A DNA stretch of 64,000 nucleotides from Acidithiobacillus caldus ATCC 51756 (GTDB lineage Bacteria > Pseudomonadota > Gammaproteobacteria > Acidithiobacillales > Acidithiobacillaceae): contig NZ_CP005986.1 in assembly GCF_000175575.2 (NCBI RefSeq), forward strand, positions 2,056,615 to 2,120,614, read 5' to 3'. Every line of letters starts with the position of its first letter. Positions within the stretch are counted from its first letter, which is position 1. This document shows, one piece after another, positions 26,251 to 34,493 of this stretch. The position numbers and the translations under genes were made by a program. Below the pieces are notes generated by a model. The model had not been told where the DNA came from and searched no databases. It saw nothing but the letters and a program-made list of their open reading frames with translations.

Positions 26251-27897
26251 TCAAGCATGTACCGATGACGTGTCGGCGTCTGTGACGGAGGACGAGGTCG
26301 TCGTGGCAGCCTTGCGGATGGGGATAAGATCGGCGCTTTCCACGATCTCCTGTTCTATGGTGACCCGCCGTTTTTGTCCTGGACGACGACGGAATGGCGC
26401 CTTGGTGAACCACAGCAGGGCCAGGACCAACAAGGCCATGAGTCCCCACAGGGCGAGCATGCTCTGCATGGAAAGGGCGAGACTTTGCATGACCAGCAGA
26501 TGCACATCGACGGCGGCTTTCTCGGTCGAGTTGATCTCAGGTAGATTTTGCGCCAGCTCTGCCAGGGGTGCGGCGGGAGACTGCCACGCGAGATGAGCCC
26601 GAAAATAGCTGCCGTGGCGTAGCCAGAGTGCAGAAAAAATACTGGAAAGGTAGGCGCCACCCAAAATCCGAACGAAATTCTGCAGGGTTGCCGCCGCCGG
26701 TAGGCGGTTACTGGGCAAACGCGAGAACATGATCAGACTTAAGGGAACAAGATAGAACCCCAGGGCAGCGCCCTCGATGAGATGTGCCAGAAGAAGGCTG
26801 TCCAGGCTGCTGGAGCGGTTGATCTGCGTCGAAAAGCCGTACAGAGCAACCAAAAGAAAGCAAACCGAAGCCAGTATGCGCGGTCCTATGGAGTGGGATA
26901 TGCGAGACATCATGGCGATGAGTGGTACACCCGTCAGTGCCATGGGGAAGAGGACGAGCCCTGCCAGATAGGCCGTATAACCTGCTTGCGTGATAAGGGC
27001 CGAGACAAAGAGGCTATTGCCTCCCAGCAGCAGACCCCAGCCGAAGATCAATGCCGGGATGGGTAGAACAAAATTACGTCTGCGCAGAAGGCTGAGATCC
27101 AGACAGGGTTGCGGGTGGTGCCGCTCCCAGACAAAGAAAGCGATGCTGAATATGGCGCCAAGGGCGGTGAGTCCCTGAAAGCGCTGGGAATCCCACCAGT
27201 TCCAGTCCTCGCCGCGATTCAGCAGTATTTGCACAGAGCCCGCAGCCAGAGCGAGGAGGGCGAGGCCGATCCAATCAAAGGGGGCTTTGTGACGCTCGGA
27301 ATCGCGCGCCGGTATCAGGGCAGAACACACTCCTAAGGCAAGCATGCCTACTGGAAACGTCAACAAGGGCGCCGCCCGCCAGTCCCAGTTGTAGGCAATC
27401 CATCCCGCTAGCGATGGGCCAGCCAACAGCGGCAAAACTAGGTTGACGATGCTTAGATCGGCGGCAAAGCCCTGCCACTTGGGCGGGGCGTACTGGATCA
27501 GCAGACGGCGGATCAGAGGGGTTAGGAAACCCGCCGCAAGGCCCTGAAAAAAGCGTCCTACCAAGAACAGTGAGTAGTTGTTGCTGAGTACATCGGGTAG
27601 CGTGGCCAGCAGTAGCAGTGCAATGGAAAGCTGAAAACTGCGCAGCTCGCCGATGCGTCGATACAGCCAAGTGGCGGGGACGACACCCAGAGCCCATGCC
27701 ATCAGGTAAAAAGTCAGGGACCAGACTGCATGATCTAGGCTCGTGCTGTAGGCACCAGCCAGATACGGCAGCATCGGAATGGACCAGGCCAGACTCCAGG
27801 AAGCGACGACCATCCCACCGCTTAGACCCAAGCCCAAAAGCAGGGCGGGAAGGTCTGGCAGAGCAGAAGATAATGAAGTCTGAGTAGATGCAGTCAT
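26251..27897 (-). CDS. DHA2-family (EmrB/QacA-type) MFS efflux transporter
   Basis: A 548-residue membrane protein with about 14 helices, the DHA2 drug/H+ antiporter type. The N-terminal half shows GGMVVASWSLAWSIPMLPYL and the motif-A-like loop TWLYRRIGELRSFQLSI, with FLVGRFFQGLAAGFLTPLI after it. The residues around helix 1 deviate from classical EmrB (no DxT motif), so its specificity may differ. It is the first gene of the operon; candidate operators lie in the 100 bases upstream. Confidence 0.88.
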   Translation of the reverse strand: MTASTQTSLSSALPDLPALLLGLGLSGGMVVASWSLAWSIPMLPYLAGAYSTSLDHAVWSLTFYLMAWALGVVPATWLYRRIGELRSFQLSIALLLLATLPDVLSNNYSLFLVGRFFQGLAAGFLTPLIRRLLIQYAPPKWQGFAADLSIVNLVLPLLAGPSLAGWIAYNWDWRAAPLLTFPVGMLALGVCSALIPARDSERHKAPFDWIGLALLALAAGSVQILLNRGEDWNWWDSQRFQGLTALGAIFSIAFFVWERHHPQPCLDLSLLRRRNFVLPIPALIFGWGLLLGGNSLFVSALITQAGYTAYLAGLVLFPMALTGVPLIAMMSRISHSIGPRILASVCFLLVALYGFSTQINRSSSLDSLLLAHLIEGAALGFYLVPLSLIMFSRLPSNRLPAAATLQNFVRILGGAYLSSIFSALWLRHGSYFRAHLAWQSPAAPLAELAQNLPEINSTEKAAVDVHLLVMQSLALSMQSMLALWGLMALLVLALLWFTKAPFRRRPGQKRRVTIEQEIVESADLIPIRKAATTTSSSVTDADTSSVHA

Positions 27898-27932
27898 GGC
27901 ACAGATCTAGCGGTTCCTTAAAGCGAAAGTCT

Positions 27933-27999
27933 ATGCCGGCGCGATAGGCATGGGAATTGAGTTTATTGCATCGATTTGATGTTCTGATGGAATCGATGC
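27933..27999. promoter_or_regulatory. Two inverted repeats upstream of the efflux operon
   Basis: GCATCGATT (27968-27976) and AATCGATGC (27991-27999) form a perfect 9-bp inverted repeat with a 14-base spacer, centred about 87 bases upstream of the MFS start. Closer to the gene, ATGCC (27933-27937) and GGCAT (27947-27951) form a second one. The spacing suits a LysR-type tetramer, and the operon encodes a LysR regulator, but binding is inference. Confidence 0.45.
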
Positions 28000-28320
28000 C
28001 TAGCGACGAAGTAAGACCCCGGTTTCCGACGTGCTGCGTATTCCTTTCTGCCAGGATCTTGAGACCTTGATACAGACCGTCAAGGATCTGAGCCATTACC
28101 GCAAGAAAATGAGCAATCGGAATCCCAGTTGCGAACCTGCGTAACCGGTAACTGAGCGTCGTTGAATGCCTCATTTTCCATGGTGTTGGGGAAACTCTGA
28201 CCTAGCATAAAAAGGTGCGTCTTGTCCCCAATATTGACCCAAGCACGTTGCTATCAGGTCACTTATCCCTCAAATTCCCCCATTTTCTGGAGAATTATTG
28301 GATATTGGGCACACCACTCC
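28000..28320. other. Gap between the efflux operon promoter and the second IS5 copy
   Basis: About 320 bases without a supported gene. A minus-strand frame starting at 28174 (about 60 residues with hydrophobic stretch PIAHFLAVMAQILDGLYQGL) is possible debris but recognisable as nothing. The last 40 bases probably include the left end of the IS5-type element. Confidence 0.35.
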
Positions 28321-29286
28321 CTACGCGGCCAGGAGATATCTCCTCAGCATGTACAGATTGGCCAAGGCAAAGAGCGTGGTCAGCTGAGCACCGTTTTTGG
28401 CCAGTCCACGATAGCGGGTGCGTCGGTAGCCGAACTAGCACTTCAGCACTCGAAAGACGTGCTCTCCCCGAGCACGGATCCGGGCAATGGCGCGGTTATA
28501 GCGCTTGAGGGCCGCCAAGCCGGTTTTCTGCCCAGGATAGCGTCGCCGCGCTACCGCGTTCCGTATGCCTCGGGCCACCAGCGTGTCATGCACCTGGGGA
28601 TAGTCATAGCCCCGGTCCGCGAGGACCACCGACTCCTCTCCAGTAAGGAGCCCATCCAGCATCCGATGATCCGGTACCTTGGCCGCGGTGAAGTCCACCG
28701 CCTGTACGATACCTTGGAGATCCGTTGCCACATGCGCCTTCATCCCGAAATACCACTGATTCCCTTTCTTGGTGGAGCTCATCTCTGGATCCCGCTTTCG
28801 ATCTCGGTTCTTGGTGGAACTCGGGGCGTGAATCCAGGTGGCGTCCACGGTCTTGCCTTCCTGCAGCAAGAGTCCTTTCTCCTGCAACACCGCCTGCACC
28901 TCGGCAAAGACGGCCGGAGCCAGTGCGTGGCGTTCCAACAGGCGGCGGAACTTCAGGATCGTGGTCTCGTCAGGAACGAAGTCCCGGCCCAGGTCGATGC
29001 CCACGAATTGGCGCAGCAAAGGAATCTCATAGAGGGCCTCTTCCATCCCTGGATCGGAGTAGCCGAACCATTGCTGGAGAAAGTGGATCCGCAGCATCCG
29101 CTCCAAGGGCATGGGCTTACGGCCACTGCCACCCTTGGGATAGTGCGGCTCGATCAAGGCCACGAGCCTGGCCCAGGGAACCACGGCATCCATCTCGGCC
29201 AGAAAGCGTTCTCGCTTGGTCTGCTTGCGACGCCGCGACAGGCTGGGCTCTTCGGCAAAGGTCATCTGTCCGGTCATGGATGGCAT
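28321..29286 (-). pseudogene. IS5-family transposase (copy 2, with premature amber)
   Basis: Near-identical to the transposase at 12446-13411 and in the same orientation, but codon 284 is TAG (28435-28437): the protein stops after HVFRVLKC, where copy 1 continues with QFGYQRTRYRGLAKNG. The lost tail of about 37 residues is still readable to 28321. The catalytic Glu in ARGEHVFRVL is retained, but loss of the C-terminus probably inactivates it. It has interrupted a small gene whose start is at 29374. Confidence 0.88.
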
Positions 29287-29314
29287 CTCCTAGCTGCTCG
29301 GTCAGCCCATTGTA

Positions 29315-29374
29315 TCAGATGGCTAAATCAGAGACTCCCTCATAAATAGCACGGACTTCCGATGCTGTTGTCAT
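29315..29374 (-). pseudogene. 5' end of a gene interrupted by the IS5 copy
   Basis: A good ribosome site (AAGGAGA) is followed by an ATG at 29374 and 18 more codons (MTTASEVRAIYEGVSDLAI) before a stop at the IS junction. The junction lies within the last codons, so this appears to be the start of an interrupted small island gene. The product is unknown. Confidence 0.4.
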
Positions 29375-29398
29375 GCGAGTCTCCTTCAAGCTAAAGAC

Positions 29399-29446
29399 AG
29401 CGGGGCGGCTTGAAGTCCGCCATGCCTGGCGGCACCCCGCTACTAT
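29399..29446. other. GC-rich hairpin region near the island right end
   Basis: AGCGGGG pairs with CCCCGCT, and inside it CCGCC pairs with GGCGG around a short loop. There is no T-tract. It could be a regulatory or replication/excision-related structure; no function is assigned. Confidence 0.4.
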
Positions 29447-29543
29447 CTACGGTAGCGCCTTTCTATCGATTGGCAAGTTTCAGGTGTCGTGCAGTTGGCA
29501 GACTAGCTGGAACGCCATATTCTAAGAGGCCTGCGGGCGTTTT

Positions 29544-29610
29544 TGGCGCGACAGTGCGAAAGTGTTGGTTAGGGATATATAGGGGATATATAGGGATAGA
29601 TAGGGACATG
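29544..29610. repeat. Possible integrase arm-site copy and AT-rich tandem repeats
   Basis: TGGCGCGACAGTGCG (29544-29558) matches TGGCGCGACACTGCG beside the integrase remnant (11941-11955) at 14 of 15 positions. It is followed at 29570-29610 by tandem units of about 11 bases resembling AGGGATATATA. Paired short repeats inside both island ends are what arm-type integrase or excisionase sites look like, but this is inference. Confidence 0.45.
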
Positions 29611-29686
29611 ACGTTTTTAATTGACTGTTCTATCTAGTTGTTGTGGAAGCGGGGAATGGCATGGTTTTGCGAAAAATGTCCGTTTT

Positions 29687-29733
29687 GCCCTTTTACGGCG
29701 GTAACGGGGATTCGAACCCCCCTGGGGGCGCCA
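29687..29733 (+). repeat. Right attachment repeat, partial tRNA-Glu copy
   Basis: A 47-bp copy of the tRNA-Glu 3' half with three mismatches, including C to T in the anticodon position. No 5' half of a tRNA precedes it, so it is not a tRNA gene. It marks the right boundary of the island. Confidence 0.8.
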
Positions 29734-29861
29734 TTTCTGGTTTTTTGACTGCGAACGCCACCACCCCAGTTCGTGCAGGAGAGGCTGCATTCCTAAACCC
29801 ATGGGTTAGGCTGGCATCCCTCCGACGCTAGCGGTTTTCCCGCGCACCGGGGGAGGCATAC

Positions 29862-30389
29862 ATGCATTCTCAGAAAAAGTATCTAGGCGTTTTGCTCGTC
29901 GTGTCCCTAGCCATGGCTCTTGGCGCTTGTTCTGCCCTCACGCCGGTGGCTGGCACCTATCCTGCTGTCACGCCACGACAAGCACAATCTGGAGTCGCCG
30001 AGGGTGAGGTCCTGCGCTGGGGCGGGACGGTAGTCGAAGGGAGCAGAAGCGCGGGTGAGACCTGTCTCACGGTGCTGAGTCATCCGCTCGATGCCCTCGG
30101 CAAGCCGCAAATCGGTGGCGATACCAGCGACAGCGGGCGCTTCCTTGCCTGTACCCAAAGACGCGTCGATCTGGCCCGCTACCACGCGGGGCGAGAGATC
30201 ACGGTGATCGGCGATTTTCGTGGCATACGCATCCAGGCCATTGGCGGTCACCCCTATCGCTACCCAATCTTGCAGATCTCCACCCTCTATCTGTGGCCCA
30301 AACGGGAGCGCGGTGCCATGGACCACACCTTCATCCAGAATGGCTGCAACCCACTGTTCACCAGCATCGGCTGCAGTAGTCCTCAGTAG
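29862..30389 (+). CDS. Slp-family outer-membrane lipoprotein
   Basis: A 175-residue lipoprotein with a signal ending in a lipobox (LGAC at about residue 20). The mature part shows the Slp pattern: V..GEVLRWGGTVV, ETCLTVLSHPLDALGKPQ, SGRFLACTQRRVDLARYHAG and REITVIGDFRG. Slp in E. coli is a starvation- and acid-induced outer-membrane lipoprotein. The C-terminus has extra cysteines (GCNPLFTSIGCSS) not usual in the family. It is the first gene outside the island and stands alone. Confidence 0.75.
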   Translation: MHSQKKYLGVLLVVSLAMALGACSALTPVAGTYPAVTPRQAQSGVAEGEVLRWGGTVVEGSRSAGETCLTVLSHPLDALGKPQIGGDTSDSGRFLACTQRRVDLARYHAGREITVIGDFRGIRIQAIGGHPYRYPILQISTLYLWPKRERGAMDHTFIQNGCNPLFTSIGCSSPQ

Positions 30390-30493
30390 GGGCGTACGCC
30401 AAGGGGTCAATCTGGCGTTATTGGGTAGGGCAGATGGGGTTCACAGGGCTGTCGGCAACCATGCTTGGTTGAGCTGTGGGCCCGCAACCGACT

Positions 30494-31606
30494 TCACTGC
30501 ATGCGGTGGCGAAAAAGCCATGCCGCACAGAGCATCGACATAGCGGCTATTATGGCCATGGGCAAGTACTGACTCCAGAGATCGGACAGGGTGTCCCCCT
30601 GCAGAAACACCCCGCGCACAACTACCAGAAAATAGCGCATGGGATTGGCGAGGGTGAGATCCTGCACGAACTCGGGCATATTGGCGATGGGTGTCGCAAA
30701 ACCCGACAATATAATGGCAGGAACTAGGAACAGAAATGCTCCCAGCAAACCTTGCTGTTGGGTTACGGCAAGGGAGGAGATCATCAGGCCGATACCCACG
30801 GCCGCTAGAAGGAACAGCAACATACCAAGCGCGAGCGCCAGGATACTGCCGACGAAAGGTACGCCAAACCAGAATACGGCCACCAGCGCGATGAAGCCGC
30901 CCTCCGATGCACCGATAAGGATCCCCGGCAAGGCCTTACCCAGAAGGATCTCTGCGGGAGTCATGGGCGTTACCAGCAATTGATCAAAGGTACCCTGCTC
31001 GCGTTCTCGAGCTACCGACAAACCCGTCACCAGCAGGGTCACCACCAGCATCAGAAGCGCAACGATACCGGGGACGATAAACCAGCGCGACAGAAGATTG
31101 GGGTTGAACCAGGCGCGTACCAGCAATTGCGCCGGCGGGCTGCCCCAATGGTAATCGTCGGCCCAGCGCTGATCAAAACGCAACAGCACAGTATTTACGT
31201 AATTTAAGGCCAGGGTCGCGGTATTGGAATTACGACCGTCGATGAGTATCTGCACCGGTGCCGGACGGTGACGGAGCAGATCCTCCGTAAAGCGCGGCCC
31301 GATCTGAATGACCAGAAGCACTTTCTCATTGTCGATGAGTGGCGCTATCTGCTCCTCACGCGTAATCGTCGCCACCTGCCGAAAGGCAGGCGATCCCTGG
31401 AAGTATCCCAATAACTCTCGCGAGGCAAAGCCGCTGTCCTGGTTATACACGGCATAGGGAATGTGATTGAGATCAAAGGTGGCGGCATACCCAAAAACCA
31501 GAAGCTGTATGAGCGGTGGTCCAACGAGCACAAAGCGGCTCTTCTTATCCCGCAATATGGCTAGGAATTCCTTGATAACCAGAGCCCACACCCGCGCCAG
31601 CATCAA
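30494..31606 (-). CDS. ABC-2 type exporter permease (YhhJ/YbhR-like), second permease
   Basis: A 370-residue permease with one N-terminal helix, a large periplasmic domain (GPRFTEDLLRHRPAPVQILI) and five C-terminal helices with the ABC-2 signature EREQGTFDQLLVTPMTPAEILLGK. Its start overlaps the upstream permease by 4 bases (ATGA). It and the adjacent permease would form the membrane heterodimer driven by the double ABC ATPase, with the HlyD protein as periplasmic adaptor. Substrates of the family include drugs and lipophilic compounds. Confidence 0.9.
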   Translation of the reverse strand: MMLARVWALVIKEFLAILRDKKSRFVLVGPPLIQLLVFGYAATFDLNHIPYAVYNQDSGFASRELLGYFQGSPAFRQVATITREEQIAPLIDNEKVLLVIQIGPRFTEDLLRHRPAPVQILIDGRNSNTATLALNYVNTVLLRFDQRWADDYHWGSPPAQLLVRAWFNPNLLSRWFIVPGIVALLMLVVTLLVTGLSVAREREQGTFDQLLVTPMTPAEILLGKALPGILIGASEGGFIALVAVFWFGVPFVGSILALALGMLLFLLAAVGIGLMISSLAVTQQQGLLGAFLFLVPAIILSGFATPIANMPEFVQDLTLANPMRYFLVVVRGVFLQGDTLSDLWSQYLPMAIIAAMSMLCAAWLFRHRMQ

Positions 31607-32718
31607 TCCAGCCTTCTATGCGATCGACGCAAGGTAATTCCCAGAAAAAACAGTGCCATGAGCGTCAGTGCCAGGCTATTCCATAAAACGATGGGCCAGA
31701 CATCTCCCGCCAGAAACACGGTCTGCAAAATACGGACATAATAGCGTGCAGCAATGAGGTGGGTGATGACGCGGATGGCGGCAGGCATCGACTGGATATC
31801 GAAGATGAAGCCCGACAATATGAAAGCGGGCAGAAAGGTCACGATGATGGCGATTTGCCCCGCCACAAACTGATTACGGGCAACACTGGAGATGAGCAGC
31901 CCCATACCCAGCGCCACCAACAGAAAAAGTGCCGAGGTGAGCAACAGTACCCAAAAGCTCCCGCGCAGAGGTACCGCAAAAAGCCAGACCGCCAGGGCCA
32001 CGGACAGGAGCATCCCGCCGAGCCCCAGGACGAAGTACGGGATGAGCTTACCGAGGAGGACCTCCACCATCTGCACGGGTGTGGCCATGAGCGCCTCCAT
32101 GGTGCCGCGCTCCCACTCTCGTGCCACCACCAAGGCCGTGAGCAAGGCTCCGATGAGGGTCATGATGACGGCGATGAGTCCGGGCACTAGATAATCCCGA
32201 CTACGCAGGGCCGGGTTGAACCAGATCCGATCCTTGGCGTCCACGGGCACGACGAGCGGCGTACCCGCCGCGAGCGCGCGCTGTTGCAGCCAGTTCTGCC
32301 ATACTCCCTGGAGATAACCCTCGACGATGCGGGCGTTATTGGCATCGACGCCGTTGACGAAAACGCCGATGTCGGGACTCTGTTCGCGTAGAAGGCGCCG
32401 GCTGAAATCCCCACGCAGCCAGACGATGCCGTCCACCTGCCGCTGCAGAAGCGCTGCCCGGGCGTCCTGGATGCTTCCATAAGGATGCGGGCGAAAATAA
32501 GGGGAATGCTCTAGACCTGCGACAAAAGTGCTGGTCTGGGGCGTCGTCTGGCCGACGACAACCGCCAGTGGTACTCGCCGCGCATCCAAAGAAACGCCGT
32601 AGCCAAAAAGAAAGAGCAGAAATACCGGCATGAAAAAAGCAATGGCAATGGCCGAGGGATCACGCCGTATCTGGATGAACTCCTTGCGGATCAGTCCGCG
32701 CAGGCGGCGAAGCTTCAT
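31603..32718 (-). CDS. ABC-2 type exporter permease (YbhS-like), first permease
   Basis: A 371-residue ABC-2 permease: IRKEFIQIRRDPSAIAIAFF N-terminus, periplasmic domain with VNGVDANNARIVEGYLQGVW, and the AREWERGTMEALMATPVQMVE coupling segment before the C-terminal helices. Both ends overlap neighbours in ATGA junctions, so stoichiometric coupled expression is likely. Confidence 0.9.
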   Translation of the reverse strand: MKLRRLRGLIRKEFIQIRRDPSAIAIAFFMPVFLLFLFGYGVSLDARRVPLAVVVGQTTPQTSTFVAGLEHSPYFRPHPYGSIQDARAALLQRQVDGIVWLRGDFSRRLLREQSPDIGVFVNGVDANNARIVEGYLQGVWQNWLQQRALAAGTPLVVPVDAKDRIWFNPALRSRDYLVPGLIAVIMTLIGALLTALVVAREWERGTMEALMATPVQMVEVLLGKLIPYFVLGLGGMLLSVALAVWLFAVPLRGSFWVLLLTSALFLLVALGMGLLISSVARNQFVAGQIAIIVTFLPAFILSGFIFDIQSMPAAIRVITHLIAARYYVRILQTVFLAGDVWPIVLWNSLALTLMALFFLGITLRRSHRRLD

Positions 32719-34493
32719 GAGGCTCTCCGGATCTGGCGTTCGTGCTCCTCGATGAGCCGGATGAAGGCCTCCTCCATGGTAGGCTCCGGCTGCTCAGCCG
32801 TACGCGCCTGCTGACGCAGATCGGCAGGGCTTCCCTTGGCCAGGATTTCCCCCAGGGACATGAGTACCAACTGGTCGCAATATTCCGCCTCGTCCATGAA
32901 ATGGGTGGTGATCAGAACAGTCACCCCCTGCGCCGCCAGGGCATTGATGCGCTGCCAGAACTCCCGCCTAGCCAAAGGATCGACGCCCGAGGTGGGTTCG
33001 TCCAAAAAGAGTATGGGTGGCTCGTGCAGGAGCGCACAGGCCAGCGCCAAGCGTTGCTTGATGCCCAGCGGTAGACCATCGGCGTTGACCTTACCATAGT
33101 CCGTCAACTGAAAGGCCTGGCGGGCTTCCTCGATCTTTTGTCGCCGGACCGCGCCGCGCAGTCCATAGGCAGCGGCAAAGAAAACGAGATTCTGGTCGAC
33201 GCTGAGGTTGCCATACAACGCAAACCTTTGCGCCACATAACCGATACGCGCACGCGCGGCACTCGTGGCACGACGCATGTCCACGCCTGCCACGGTCAGG
33301 GTACCGCTGGTGGCCGGCAAGAGACCGCAGAGCATACGGAAAGTGGTGGTCTTGCCAGCGCCATTGGCTCCCAGTAGTCCAAAGATCTCACCCCGGCGCA
33401 CCGTGAAACTGCATTTTTTTACCGCCTCGAAACTCCCAAAACATTTATGCAGATCGCGCACCTCCACCACCACGTCATCCTTCTCGACCGCGCTAACGGC
33501 GGCCGGCTCCGCGGGTACCGCCATCACCCGACCACGAATGCTTGCTTCGCTTGCGGCAGCGCGATCCTCGGCTTCTCCCAGGAGGGCAACAAAGGCATCC
33601 TCAAAGCCTGCGTCTACGCTTTGCCACGCCTCCCCGGGCGCCGCCGCAGGCGGCTGCATATTACGACTGAGAACCCGAATCCCAGCCGCCGTAATCCGCG
33701 CGTCCGCGACCCCCGTGCGGCGCTGCAGGGCCTCACGCAGGGCACGACGACGGACCGACGGATTGCGTACCAGAAAACAGCGGCCGCGCAACGGCTCGGT
33801 AAAGCTCGCCAAAGGACCCTGCCGCAGGAGCTTGCCAGCGTGCAGGAGGAGGATCTCATCGCAGCGTTCCGCCTCATCGAAATAGGATGTGCTCATGAGC
33901 ACGGTCGTGCCCTGCCGGCGCAACCCGTCGACGATCTGCCAGAGCTCACGACGGGCGATGGGATCGACTCCTACCGTGGGTTCATCCAGAAGCAGCAACT
34001 GCGGCGCACGTAGCAATGCGCAGGCTAAGCCAAGTTTCTGCTTCATGCCCCCGGACAGGTCACCGGCGCGGCGTTTGCCGAAGGGACCGAGCGCCGTGAG
34101 TTTCAACAATGCTTCCTGCCTTTGGCGAGCAGCTCCGGGGTCTAGCCCCTGTAGATCACTATAGAGATCCAGGTTTTCCTGCACGCTGAGATCTTCATAA
34201 AGACCAAAGCGTTGCGGCATATAGCCAATATCTTGCTGAAGCGAGCCAGCGTCTTTGCCGCGCTCCCGACCCAGTACCGTCAGCATGCCCGAGTCCGGTC
34301 GCAACAGGCCGGCGGCCAAGCGCAGCAGAGTGGTCTTTCCGGCGCCATCGGGACCCAAAAGCCCAGTGATCTTTCCCGCCTTGATCTCGACATCCACGGC
34401 GTCCAGAGCGCGCACGACATCCCTGCCGCGGGCAAAGGTCTTGACTACGGCGTGCAACCGCAAGGGGCTGGAGGCTTCAGTGGTCGTGGTCAC
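32715..34493 (-). CDS. Double-domain ABC transporter ATPase (YbhF-like)
   Basis: A 592-residue protein with two fused nucleotide-binding domains. Domain 1: Walker A GPDGAGKTT, signature LSGGMKQKLGLA, Walker B LLLLDEPTVGVDP. Domain 2: Walker A GANGAGKTT, signature LPLGIKQRLALA (the degenerate form usual for YbhF second domains), Walker B ILFLDEPTSGVDP. The domains are joined by a linker around residues 270-330. The start overlaps the HlyD-type gene by 17 bases. Confidence 0.93.
   Translation of the reverse strand: MTTTTEASSPLRLHAVVKTFARGRDVVRALDAVDVEIKAGKITGLLGPDGAGKTTLLRLAAGLLRPDSGMLTVLGRERGKDAGSLQQDIGYMPQRFGLYEDLSVQENLDLYSDLQGLDPGAARQRQEALLKLTALGPFGKRRAGDLSGGMKQKLGLACALLRAPQLLLLDEPTVGVDPIARRELWQIVDGLRRQGTTVLMSTSYFDEAERCDEILLLHAGKLLRQGPLASFTEPLRGRCFLVRNPSVRRRALREALQRRTGVADARITAAGIRVLSRNMQPPAAAPGEAWQSVDAGFEDAFVALLGEAEDRAAASEASIRGRVMAVPAEPAAVSAVEKDDVVVEVRDLHKCFGSFEAVKKCSFTVRRGEIFGLLGANGAGKTTTFRMLCGLLPATSGTLTVAGVDMRRATSAARARIGYVAQRFALYGNLSVDQNLVFFAAAYGLRGAVRRQKIEEARQAFQLTDYGKVNADGLPLGIKQRLALACALLHEPPILFLDEPTSGVDPLARREFWQRINALAAQGVTVLITTHFMDEAEYCDQLVLMSLGEILAKGSPADLRQQARTAEQPEPTMEEAFIRLIEEHERQIRRAS

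Larger units (their letters stand above)
11877..29733 (+). mobile_element. Degraded genomic island integrated at tRNA-Glu
   Basis: The unit runs from the intact tRNA-Glu to a 47-bp copy of its 3' half at 29687-29733 (44 of 47 identical). An integrase remnant lies directly beside the tRNA and reads away from it, the arrangement of tyrosine-recombinase islands. Inside are only accessory genes: a TDT exporter and porin, LysR regulators, a drug-type efflux operon, a moaA remnant and many insertion sequences. Flanking genes on both sides are core-type. The integrase has a nonsense codon and is truncated, so the island is probably no longer self-mobile. Confidence 0.8.

Noticed and set aside
27275-28174. 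299-codon minus frame overlapping the first part of the MFS gene
   Set aside because: It is out of frame with a well-supported transporter; only its first 60 codons lie outside the gene and match nothing I know.
28222-29349. 375-codon plus-strand frame over IS5 copy 2, and the similar frame over copy 1
   Set aside because: Antisense to the transposases and present in both copies only because the element is duplicated.
29687-29733. Second tRNA gene
   Set aside because: Only the 3' half matches tRNA-Glu; the acceptor 5' strand and D-arm are missing, so it is an attachment-site copy.
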